Shown piece by piece: positions 13,046-25,048 of a stretch of 64,000 bases of DNA. The position numbers and the translations under genes were made by a program. Under the pieces are notes generated by a model. That model did not search any database and was not told the origin of the DNA. It saw only the letters and a list, made by a program, of their open reading frames with translations. The stretch covers positions 2,948,384 to 3,012,383 of the forward strand of contig VZRN01000753.1 of assembly GCA_013397935.1 (NCBI GenBank), written 5' to 3'. Each line of letters begins with the position of its first letter. Within the stretch, counting starts at the first letter, position 1. This stretch comes from Dasyornis broadbenti (Eukaryota; Chordata; Aves; Passeriformes; Dasyornithidae).

Positions 13046-14650
13046 TCACAGATTTTGCCAGAAAATATTAGACGTAAAACAACAAAAAAAGGCAATCTAC
13101 CAGGGGACAATTCATATGATTGACCAGTAAAAAATGGTTAACAGCTGTGCCTTAGCATTTGTATTGTGGATTCAGACTCTGCAAAAAGGAGTAAATGACC
13201 AGAAATTGCCAATAGCTCCTCTAGTCAAGCCTAGGCCATGCTCTAGGGAAGGAGGAAGGCAAGAGTCAGGCTCCTTTCCTCTCACAGGACAGTGTCTCAG
13301 GTTGGGAATTGTTAAAGGTGAAATTTCTACTTTTTTCTAGAAAGGTGTTGATTCCAAATGCAGAGGTTCAAGCTCTTTGTTCCATCACCCCTCTGCTGAT
13401 ACCTCCTAGATGGACCATCCTGGTGGGCACATGGTGTTTTGACCTGCCACCAAAGCCATGGCAAGTGCCTGTAATGTTTTATCTTAAATTACAGAAATGA
13501 AAACTTCTGGTATCTGTTTGCTTCTCACATTTGCCCCTGTAGGCAAGATGGAAAAGAGTCCAATGACGAGCACTTTGAGCAATCCCAGCAGATGTTCCTT
13601 ACTCGTAGGAAGCTTCATTGCTTCACTAGATCCTGGTCCAATTGAAATCAATCCCCGTTGTTTTTAACTTCTCAGTCTGGAGTAATGAGATTACATGAGA
13701 TCCTGTGTTCTCAAACCCTTTTGGTTGTACAGTGGAAATCTAGCCTTCCTCAGCCCGATGGCTCAAAATCAAAAGACAACCAACCTCTTCATTTACCTTC
13801 ACACTTATTAAGCCCATCTCATGACAGTTAGGGCAAGACTCCTCAATTTCTAATATTTGTGATCTGTTTTGCTACAAGAGACAAGAGAAGCCCACGGATC
13901 ACTGGCTCCTACTGCCTTTATTTACACACTAAAGCAAATACATTTTTGCAGAACACACTGATGTGACTAAATCAATCCACTGGGCTGTCTTGCCCTCAAA
14001 GGATTTCTTAATGCTGCCATGAATGCCTGGATTTTTAAAATACCAATTGCAATTCCCATGTGCTGAGGCTGCATCCTGGGTGATCCTGTGTGCAGTGCAG
14101 CAGCATCGCTCCTGTGCAGTCAGGATCCCAGGGATGCAGGGACTTCCTCAGTCACGTCCCTCACAGCTCTGAGCTTTGCCCACACCTCTTAAAAGAAGGA
14201 TATTTTTAAACATTCAAAAGCGGTGAAGCCATATTGAGTCCCCACATGCTTCTTTTTCTAATTACAAAAGTAATTAATGCCCTGTCTGCTGAGACACAAT
14301 GAAATGAATTTGCTGAAAACTGCACTTTAGGCTTATTTGAGGTAAGATGAATTAATTAAAAAACTGAGTAAATCCAAACAACAAACATATACAGTATTCA
14401 ACCCAAAGTGATCTGAAACAGCCAGCTTCTCATTAGCAGTAGGCAGGGTTTTTCTCAAACTTTTCTAAAATGGTTCTCAAAAAAAGATTAATATGTTTAA
14501 ATAACATATTAGTGTTAGCTTGGCAGTATTTCTAAAAAGAAGCATGAGTATTTCCAAAATTTCCCGTGTACTTTTTTCAGCATTTCCTAGAAGAAATAGA
14601 TTAAGGGTTTAAGTGAAATAAATACTTTATTTCTTTCCCTTTTCAAAGGG

Positions 14651-14739
14651 AAAAAAAAAAAAAAAAAAAAAAAACCAAACAATTTGAAATGCCTGGAAAA
14701 ANAAAAAAAAAAAGCCCAATCATTTGAAATGCCTGGAAA
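14651..14739 (+). repeat. Tandem duplication of a poly-A plus 18-base unit
   Basis: ATTTGAAATGCCTGGAAA occurs at 14682-14699 and again at 14722-14739, a period of 40 bases. Each copy follows a poly-A tract, the second containing an N at 14702. This is either a small tandem duplication or an assembly error at the homopolymer. Confidence 0.85.
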
Positions 14740-17700
14740 CAATTTTTTCAGGGATGTTTTAGATCTTTCAGCTAAAAGGAAAAGTTGCTATATCTTCACT
14801 CTGCATCTCTAGAGAATATACTTTGATATCATAATTTTAAAAAGTGGCTGAAGACCAGGCTACTGAGTTCGCCTCAAAATCTCAGCTTGCATAAATCAGA
14901 GGAGACCCATAAAAAGGGACTCGGTGGTTTTACACAAGCTGTGAATCTGTCCCATTTTCGCTATAAATACGTGCACCGGAATGTCACATATTCTTCCACA
15001 TGCTAATGGCAGTGTCATATTAATGCTGTGAAATCACACTTGTGAGACACAGATTTAAATGTTATTTGGGTAAAAGGATTTTAGAGAAGAGCACATAAGT
15101 TTCGAAGGCTTGTTTTTGGCTGAAGGATAAGGGAAATGGACAGCCCTTTACACTTTCATTTGTGATTCCTCTGTCAATACTGACTGGCTGTGACTTATCA
15201 TATAATACAGCTGGCAACTTCCCAAACCCCAGTTAAACCAACAGAGAAAATCACCATGGGCATTTTGGGGCTGGAATTATGAGTTTTGGTAATGCATATT
15301 TTAAGCTCCTTTTGCAGCACTCATTCCCGGGGCAGAAATGGATTTAAAAGACAAGCTGGGGATCCTGACAGTCTGTGACATCATTTGAGCTGTCGTGCTC
15401 AGCAAAACCATCTAATTACATGAGTTCTAAAGTCCTGCAAACCTTCTGTTTCTGTGGGTTGAGCTTAGGAGTTAATGCAAGTCTCTCCTTTAGATCATCT
15501 CTCACTTTGCATTTTGTCTGAAGTGCTTTTTGTTGTTCTACATTTTGATGTGTTTAATTAATTAATCCCCTTAAGTGCTGTCAGCTTCGTGTCAGATAGA
15601 GCTCTGTTGGAGTGAGATGTGACTGAGCTGTGTTGCTCTGTCCATGAGCAGGTGACGAGGCTGTCTGGGTATCTGAATTTTGACTGTTTTCCATTATTTC
15701 TCTGATCCATTGATATACTGAGAGGCAGGGGAGCTTTATGTGGACCTTGGAGATGGCCTCTCCCACAGAATTATGGATTGCCTTGGTAAACCTGCATTGT
15801 TCCCAAAGGAGAGATTGTATCTGATCTTTCACAGGCTTTGGCTTCAATCTCCAATTTTACCAATTGTTACATCATTTTACATCATCATAATTAAGTTCCT
15901 TCTTTTTTTTTTTTTTATTTTGTGAGCATTAGATTAGATGCCTAAATTGGTATACGGCCTTTTAAAGGGGTGGCCTGATTTTCAGAGACCTAAGTACTGC
16001 AATCTCCATTACTTTTCACTTTAGCACTCTGAAAATCAGTAGCCAATGCTCCTTACTCTGTGTTTCTCTCTTGTCTTATTTAAGGGTGAAAGCAATTGAG
16101 AAGGGAGATATCTGTCTACTTGCATAACAAAAACTGGTGCAAGTAACTTCACCATATCTGCACTGATCCTTCCATATTGCGCACATAACCCACATTTCCC
16201 ACATTCACATGGATTTTTTCCACGCCCAATGCTCTGCACAGCTCCCAAGCCCAGACCCTGCTTGCTGCAGGTAGGAAAGAGCATTCAGGCTCATGAACCT
16301 GCATGCCCCAGCCCCCCTGATAACCCAGAGCTATGGCTCTGTCACAGCATGTCACCATAAAATAGCAATGCAATGACTGAGAGTGGGCGAGGTGTTTATG
16401 TCTTCTGAGCCTCAAACAAGACCGAAAACAGAAAATTAACTCAAAATAGACCTTGAGATGCTCCTCCCGCAGAGAGGGGAGATGTTCCTCCCTGCAATCT
16501 GGGAGTCATCCAAATGTGAGGAAGAGACCCTGCACAAATCTTTAAGGTTGGAACTAATCTCATGTTTCAGCTCTGTAATCTAGGACTGTTAAATATTTAT
16601 ACTGTTGGAATAAACACAAAGAAATTAATACCTGTTCAAATGAAAAGGATCAAGCTAGGATGGAGGTTAAAAGCAAAAAAAGAACAAAATATCAAGTTGG
16701 ATTTTCTTTCTCTTTTTATTCTCAGCTCTCCTTCTGCTAATGTGTTATTTCACCCTCAATACCTCCGACAATACCAGATGCTTTGATCCCTAAGGCTTAT
16801 TTGCTCCCTAAGTCAGCAAGTTTGCTATAGCTTAAATAAACTCAGAAAGGTTCAAAGCCCAACAGGAGAGAGACAATATACTTTTAAAAGACATAAAGTC
16901 AGGAAGGCATGTGTTCCTTAATGACTTTCCTGGAGGCATTATTTCTTCTTCCCCCACACTCCTCCTCCTCATCTACCTTCCTTCTGTTTTCTGGCTTAAA
17001 TTAGACTGTAAGATCTTCTGGAAGTGAACGCATCCTTCCTGTGCAATGGGCCATGATCTTCACTGGAGCCCCTGGTAATAGTGGGACTCGTTTTCCATCT
17101 GTTGTCAAGGGTACTTTTTTAGTCCATTAATAAATAGCAAAACAAAGAAAGCAAAAAAAGACCAGTTAGCATATGATGTATGAATTCCCATCTCCACACT
17201 CCTCGTTTCTCCTCTACAGACACTCCTTTTAAAACACAACAGGTATTTTCCATGCATGCCAATGTAATGGAGAGGCTGTGGACAATCGGAACAAGCTCAA
17301 ACAAGTTATGGGTACTGCAAGAACCGCTTCTATACACAGTGTAATTTATTACCTGTTGCATTCTGCTGGTGGCAGGATTATGTGTGTCACAGCCTGAAAG
17401 GAGGACTGAGGAGGTGCCACACGAGTAGGATATCACACGCCTTACAGAGTGTCCTGAAGCTGCAGTTGTAAAAAGCAACTGAGTGTAGGTGTGGGGAAGG
17501 AGGAACAAACACAGTAGAGATGAATTGGTTTCTTTGAACATAATGAGGGGTTTTGTCTGTGACAGCAGTGAGATTAAGGCCATATTTTACCATGAGTTAT
17601 GGCCTCTTTTCAACCACTTTTTGGATAGTGATGCAAATACTGAGCTTCCATATATTGCAGACTTCTGCCCTTCTCCAAGCTTTCTCAGAAGTCAGATGCT

Positions 17701-18614
17701 AAGGACATAACCAGACAGCTTTGCCAGGCCCCGGGGACTCCAAATGCCTCAAGTGAGGCCACACAGTTTTAAAACACAAGTTCTCCAACACTGCCAAACT
17801 TTGGCATCCCACAAAATGCCCGGGGAGGGTTAATGCTGTGAGAAAGCCAGGACTGTAACTTTCCCACTAAATGGAGGGGGAAAAAAGAGTAGAACATTAT
17901 GTTTGCTGCCAGTACTCGAGCCTGGCTTAAGCTGCTCTTCACTTTATCTCCAGCCCTGCACAGAGGGGCAGAGGGACAGGCCAGGCTGGGCTGGTGGCAC
18001 CACAATGCATACACAGTGTCACTAATCCAGCAGTGATGGCCAACATGCCATCATCTCCCCAAGCCCCTCATCAGCCTCTGAACAACAGGGTCCACTCTCT
18101 TCTTCCAGAATTTAGGAAATCTGGTTCAGATTAAAATAAATCCCACTCATCTTCTCACTAGCAAATCCAGGAAAATTCTTTATTTTGTTTCCTGGCAGAA
18201 CATGGTTTGTCAAATTATAATTGTTTGCATTTCAAGTAAACTGGTTTTATGGAGAGAGCTTGCCCATATTTCTGAAGGATGATGGCATCTTCCCTTCTCC
18301 TTGTTGCTTGAGGAGAATGGCAAGTCTGTATGTCACCTCATCTGTCATCCAGCATTTTGCCGTGTAGCCCACACACATTGCTGGCTACTGCTGATTTATT
18401 TCAAATACAACTTCTGCTCATCCAATTTGCATAAAGGAAAAACACTGATGCACAAAGCTTTGGCAGGCAGGGCAGGGAGAGACACTGGGAGACACAAACC
18501 TTTTCAAAATCTACAGAAAATTTGGTTCATTTATTTTTATCCCTGCTACACCCACTAAGGTAACACTCACAAATCAAGCTGAAATCATTACAGTCATGTC
18601 CCAGTGTGCAAACT

Positions 18615-18719
18615 GTCAGGGGATTGAAACAAGATGTTCTTTAAGGTCCTTTCCAACCCAAACCATGTTATGATTCTATGATTCTCTGAATGTGTGTTTC
18701 TATGATTCTATGATTCTAT
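18615..18719 (+). mobile_element. CR1 3' terminus with tail repeats
   Basis: AAGGTCCTTTCCAACCCAAA followed by repeated TATGATTCTATGATTCT is the hallmark CR1 3' end and its octamer microsatellite. A short insertion (ctgaatgtgtgtt) interrupts the tail repeats. Only about 100 bases of the element are kept. Confidence 0.85.
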
Positions 18720-21700
18720 TGCCAAACATCTTTATCAAAACAGCTTCTTATTAACAACCTTCTACAAATAAAAGTCCATCTAACACTCTTCTTCTAGAAG
18801 AAATTCCTGGAGCTGATCTTAATCTAAGGCCTTCCAACAGTAGAAAGTTACTGTATATTAGAACCACATGTAAATCTTTGGTAGATCATGTCCAAAAATG
18901 CTGGGAACAACAAACATTCACATTCAACCAGTAGCCATCAACTTTGTTATAAATATTTATATAGGAAAACAGGCATGAAAACCTTGTTTACTGCACAGCA
19001 AAGCACTCAATGAATTTTAAAGTGCATATGTAGCATTTGTTAGCTGAAAATCTGTTCTTGAAGTGACAAATCCTGGGTTTAGTTCCAGTAAGACAGTTTG
19101 ATTCTCCTGAAGAGAGCTCAAGAAGTCCACATCTTTGCCAGCAGCAAAAACAAGCTCTCATGGTCCATTCCCAGCGGTGGCCAAGAAAATGCACTAAAGG
19201 CTCCCAGTACATATATTAAGAAAAAATGTGACTGCACAGCTCCAGCTTCACCCAGCCTCACTCCTTGGTTTACACTACGTTCACATCACAGCTCTTCAGA
19301 GCAGACCAGGAGATCTTCATTAGCAGGACCGTGCCCTTTCTGATATTTTCATGAGGTGCTTATGCAGAAAATAACGGCCCAGAACAAGGAGACAGAGCCA
19401 GCAGACACTTCCCAGTTTGCATATTTTCCATGTGCATCGCACGGCCTGGCTGCTGAAGCCAGCTTCTGGGGTAAACACAGCTCATCAGGATCCTGTTCCC
19501 TCTGGTTTGTGCCATGAATTCTCCCTCAGGCCAAGGCATTTTGGGTGAAGCTGCCTCCCTGCCTTTGCTGCAGGGCAGGAGGAAAAAGCCTGAGGACACA
19601 GCTCCTGATTCCAGATTTGTAACGGAGCTGGACATCAGTCGGTGGGATGACAGGAAATGGGCACCGCCCCAATGACACAGAGTCAAGAATAAATCCTTCC
19701 TGATGTCTGTGGGCTCTGTTGGTTTCTCTCCCTTTTTCTCAGTCTGTTGGTGAGATAGAGAGCTTTATAAATTTGTCATGGGTTTCTTTTTTTACATGAT
19801 CCTCAAAGAGAAGAGACTGGGCAGCAGATATTATCAACCTGCCATCCATCAGCCGAGAGACACTGAGGATTAGTGATCAACCCACAGATGGGCAATTGTT
19901 CCTTGAACCATCAACATATTTCATCTTTTGTGCTGCAAGGTGCTTTGGCAGATCACAGCTTTATCTCCCCAAGCAAAGGGCATGGGTGCATGCTAAAGTA
20001 AGGAGATGAAGCAGCCTGTCCTTGGGGGACAGGGATGTGCCCACAGCCACAGGCAGGGAGACCTGGACAATGCCCTGGAGAACGAGCTGAATCAAGAAAT
20101 TAGACTTTCATACATACAAAATTAATGGGGAAGGAAATAATTTTTTAACCCTTCATTCATGACCACACAGTGCCTTTTAATGAATGGATCTCCCCAGATC
20201 TCTGGGAACTGTATGGGGAAGGTTCAGATGTTCTTCCCCATACAGTTCCCAGGAAACAGCCAAATGAGCTCAGTCCTTGGAAAGAGAGGGGAGAACACTG
20301 ATGAACATCTGATCTCACACAGGGACTGGCTAAAAAAATTAATTTTTTTTCCAATGGAGAAAACAATGAACTGTAAAGAACATAAAATAAGCTGCAAATA
20401 ATCAAATCTGGAATATTTCACATTATATGTAAGGAGACAAGGTTTGCTAAAGGATTTAACCTTTCCTCAGTACCCTGTCCTACCTACTTACTTTCTCTAT
20501 TTCCTTCGGATTTCATAATCTTGATAATTTCCTATTTTGGATGCAAAGAAAGAAGTAATAGTCACTTAGGGGAAAATGTATCAAACATAGGAAAGGATTT
20601 TTTTCACTTCTGCTGCTTAATAACTTTAGGAATGTGGGTCAAACTATTTCTTTCTCTACTTCTATTACATTGGTGACATGTGTAGATGGCAGACAGCTCC
20701 ATTTGTCCCATTCCCCAGCATCTTTTTAAACTGCATGAATTTAAAGTAAGTTTTATTTTGAGACACCCCCAAAACAGTGTTGTATACTGACTGGCAGGGG
20801 ATTAGGTCATGCTTTGAAAAGCTCCTTGAGACCTTCAAGCCAAAATAATACCTCAAATCTGAGGCATCAGCAGACAGTTACCCTTCACAGCCCTGCTGCC
20901 AGTGCGGGTTTTGGCTGGCTTGTTCAGAGAAAACATTTGAGCCTCCCAAAAGCAGTGTGTAGGAAGGAAAGGAATAGCAGGAACCCACAGAAAGGTAGCA
21001 AAAGAGAAAAAAAAAGATGGTGCTTCTTGAAGACAGCCAAAAGGCCTGTCTTCAGAGGGTATCCCAGAAAAAGGCACCCAAGGAGGCTCTGGGATGGGAG
21101 CAAGCCACTGCATCCTTTCTGTCAGAGGGGCAGAACTGGAAGGAAAGGATGCTTGAAGGTTAAATCCACAGGATTAATTCCCAGCCATGTAAGAAATAGC
21201 TCCCTCTCTCTGCTTGCATCATTCTGCAGGGGGATTTGTCTATCAGAAATACATACTAATCCTCAATATTTCTAGTCAAAGGATGCTCTTAGAGTAAGAA
21301 AAAAGCTGACATTAAACTCAGCTCCCAGCCTAAGCCAAACCTTGGTGGCAGAGGGACTGCATCCATTGCATGTCCCTGCCCAGCCTAACTCCTGGATCCC
21401 CATCCCACCGGCTGTGGCCCATCAGCACCCATTGACTCCTCAAATGCTCCTCACAGACAAAAAAGGGAATGGCTCTTGCATTCCCCCTCCCCACAGATCT
21501 TTAGTAGCAGCGGCAGAGTGAGAGCCACAGGGAAACATTCAGTGTGTGCCTTCAAAGCAAAATGTACAGTTACTGGGTAATTCAGTAACTCTTGGCCTGA
21601 TTCCTGACAAATGAGATCTGGCCAAGTCCCTCCATGGTGGCAACAAGATGTTAATGAAAGAATTGTATCAACAGCTCTCAGGTTGTCTCCTTTACGTATA

Positions 21701-24624
21701 CTGGAATCTGGTAATAGACACAATTACAGTAGATTAACTTTGGCATAGCTTTGGCATGAAAACAACATACCAGGGCCACGTTTTACTCTAAATATAATAT
21801 ATCTATTGCCCTGCCTGTGTTTCTATTTATTTTGCTTGGACTGACAAACTTTAATTCAAAGAACGTAATTACAGCATAACTTGCTGCTAGGTTTTTTCAA
21901 GACTATATTATTCATTTGAAGAGAAAGTAAGTTTACTTCTCTTTGGGTTTAACTATGAAGGTTAATTTTCTTTGAGTTAAAGGAGTTTGGTTTTTGACTT
22001 GATTTCTATGCATTTGGGGCAACCAGCACAGCTGTGAAAACATAATTGTTCTTAAAAATTTCGGGATGCTCATCCTCATTTTCAAAATTGCTCACTCTTT
22101 TGTGTGCTTTCCTAATTTCAGCTCGCTGAAGCGGCCGCTGATTAGCAACCACAGGTGCAATCCTTCTGGACTGTTCGTTACCTCCAGCTCGAGCGTTTCC
22201 AACCCCATTCTGCATTGCAGAAAATAGCCTAATTAGAGGCAAAAAGCTGATCTGGTAAAATAGCAGAGGGACCAGCCAGAGAAACAGGGAGAGTTATTTG
22301 CCCCATCAGAGTCAAGGGGAAATTTACCCTTACATCAGCAGGGAGAGAGACGAGGGTGATGCAGAGGACGTGCAGCTCTGTGGACCCACGGTGTCAGGAG
22401 TGAAAGATTGGCAGACATCTGTTATTTGTGAGCCATTAATATAACTAATAATTGTACAGCAGCAGCATCCCCGGGACCTCACCCCTCTGCAGCCTCAGGA
22501 CAGGACAGAGGCATTTCCCTACAAATACACAGGGGTGAAGTGTTGCCCCTGTGCGGGTGCTGATGTTTTGGGGGACACACCAGTGAGGTACAGGGCAGTG
22601 TCCAGAGCTGTGGCTGCAATGAGCACATAAATCATCTCTAACGACCCCTGAGCCAGCCAGCCTGTGTGGGGGACAGCGAGCTGGCCCACGCTGCTGTGGC
22701 TGCTGGAGAAAGGCTTCGGGTTGCAGTGAGCACAAATGGCTCTTTCACACGTCTCAGCAGATGTTACTCATTTTCTCCTCATCTGACTTTAAGATTTGGC
22801 TCCATTCTTTCCCTGTTCCCAAAGCCCATCAGTTGTCCTAGAAACCTCTCCCGGCTCGTCCGTGGGCAATGGGCTATCCCGGCGTTCGGCAGGGGCCAGT
22901 CCATCTGCAGGCATCCCACTCCTCCAGGTTCTCATCCGGATTGCCTCTGTCTTCCCCGCTGAAACTCGCCTCATCTACTGCCCATTTCCGCTACTCCACT
23001 GCACGTGGTGTTATTCATCAAGGTGCTTGTCCTCCTGCACAGCCACGAGCTCTCCAAAATACTGAAGGACATTTGCTAAATTTGGGTGGAGGACAGGAAT
23101 AGCAAGCAGGACCAGATGTTCACTGGGAAGGACTAACGCTGCTCCTCCGTAACACAGAGTCCAAGGTTCACCCCTGGACCCCAGCACAATGAGGAGCAGC
23201 CAGCAGGGACAGTGCAGCTTGTCCTGGGATGGAGATGCACAAGGGCATCATCTGCACAGCCCTGACAGCCACACAGCTTTGGCTGAACAGTCACCCAGGT
23301 GAGCAGGAGTCTGTAATTCACAATACCTTCCCATAAACTATCTTTTAATTTCTTCTAAGGATCCTAGAAAAAAAACAATAAAAACCAAAAAAGCCTCAAT
23401 AGATGCTTCAATTTTTTTGACATGTTGATAGCTTTAGCTGTATGGCGTTTTGTAAAGGGAAAAGATAATATGAGCAAATTCTTAGAAATGGATTGCTGAC
23501 AATACATGTGTGTGTGGTTTAGCTCAAACCTATATAGCAGTTATGCACCACACGACATAGGAGTCACCAACCAATCTATAACTCAAGAAAAATAACATTC
23601 CCTATGGATTCTGCTTGTTATATTAAGCACACAGATCACCCAAAGTGACCTGTCACCACCAGCAGGAATTGACTTAAAAAAAATCATCAGCAAGAGCTGC
23701 AGTGTTCAGACTGGGAGCCCAGGGTGGGTGGAAGAAGATCTGATTCCTCTCAGTTCGGGGAGTAAATGTTTGCCTGCCTTGGTACTTGGACTCACCATGC
23801 TCCTCATCAGCAAAGCGAGGGGACCTTCCCAGGCTGCAGCATCCCAAGCGCATTCTGAGCAATCCACAATTTCACAAGAAATCCTGAGATGAAAATAAAC
23901 TCCACAGTAGGGCGTGTTCATGGGAAATGCAATTGAAATGTTAACACAGAAGGAAGAAACCATCCATACAAAGTGTATGTTTTACTCCAGCTCTAAGTTC
24001 ACCTGAGGAAAGTTGAGACAAACCCTGAGATCCAAAGTACTAAAATAAAAGCAATCAGAACCACAGCTGATCAATATATAACTCAAGTTTGCAACAGAAC
24101 TTTCACATAGAGGAAGATGCTTGCAAAGTCACTCTGTTATTGCTATGCACTTGTATGAATGAGAAAAATACAAATCAAGAATAGCTTCAGGTAATCAAAC
24201 CCCAGCTGTCAGGACTGAAAGCTCTGTCCAACCACTGGTTTGTTTTTCTCTGGGAAGAGATCTGTGGTGATCCTCAACAGCAGAAATGTGCCCACCAATT
24301 ACTGGATTTATGAGCATGCCTCCACACCATCAGAAACCCTGCAGACACCAGCTGAGGGACAGCACGTCCTGCTTTCATCTGTGCCATAGTTTAACAAGGA
24401 AAACATTCAGCAATACCTTGTGGATGCATTTAAAGTACAGTGACTATTTCATGAGCAGGGTAGTAGATGTTGGCCATGCTCCAACTCAGAAATTAGGGAG
24501 GCAGGGAGGGTGAGCAGAGCCACACACAAGTTCAGAAAATTACCATGTGCAGATGTATCTGCTTTGTGCCAAGATCACCAGTTTTTGATGACAACTTTCA
24601 GCTCCGCTGTGCCTACAGAAACTC
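18720..24624. other. Non-coding sequence with a perfect hairpin
   Basis: Contains the 20-bp inverted repeat near 20.2 kb, a smaller imperfect palindrome at 21919-21943 and a CpG-containing segment at 22120-22200. No gene recognised. Confidence 0.55.
20202..20252. repeat. Perfect 20-bp inverted repeat with 11-base loop
   Basis: Arm 20202-20221 (CTGGGAACTG...GGGGAAG) and arm 20233-20252 are exact reverse complements, separated by 20222-20232. DNA or RNA from here could fold to an uninterrupted hairpin. It lies in non-coding sequence, not inside a recognised mobile element. A replication template switch, a hairpin RNA, or part of a DNA transposon terminus are all possible. Confidence 0.9.
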
Positions 24625-25048
24625 AAAGAATCATAGAATCATTAAAGTAGGAAAAGACCTCCAGGATCATCAAATCCAACCTTTGACCAAATACCCCCAT
24701 GCCCACTAAACCATACCGTGAAGTGCCATGTTAAGTCATTTTTTGGACACTTCCAGGGATGGTGATTTCACTACTTCCCTGGGCAGCCTCTTCCAATGTT
24801 TAACCATTCTTTCAGAGCAGAAATTTTTCCTAACATCCAACCTGAACCTCCCCTGGTGCAACTTGAGGCCATTTCCCCTTGCTGTATCACAGGTTGCCTG
24901 GGAGAAGAGACCAATCCCCACCTGGCCACAACCTCCTTTCCAGCAGTTCTGGAGCGCATTCGGGTCTCCCATGAGCCTCCCTTTTCTCAAGACTAAAAAA
25001 CCTCATCTCCCTCAGCCACTTCCCACAGGATTTGTGCTCCAGACCCCC
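24625..25048 (-). mobile_element. CR1-type LINE fragment, 3' region
   Basis: Begins with AATCATAGAATCATTAAAGT, the reverse-complemented CR1 tail, and continues with AGGATCATCAAATCCAACC, CCCTGGGCAGCCTCTTCCAA and TCTCCCATGAGCCTCCCTTT. About 420 bases are present and the 3' end is intact. The antisense frame across it gives a misleading open frame of about 110 codons. Confidence 0.9.

Larger units (their letters stand above)
12354..18614. other. Non-coding sequence with poly-A features
   Basis: Holds the poly-A run near 13.03 kb, the duplicated poly-A unit near 14.7 kb and a poly-T run near 15.9 kb. No gene or further repeat family recognised. Homeodomain- and E-box-like words cluster near 14.93-15.08 kb. 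Confidence 0.55.

Noticed and set aside
17119..17583. 154-codon minus-strand frame with hydrophobic stretches
   Set aside because: The hydrophobic parts come from T-rich pyrimidine tracts. There is no signal-peptide or membrane-protein pattern that I recognise.
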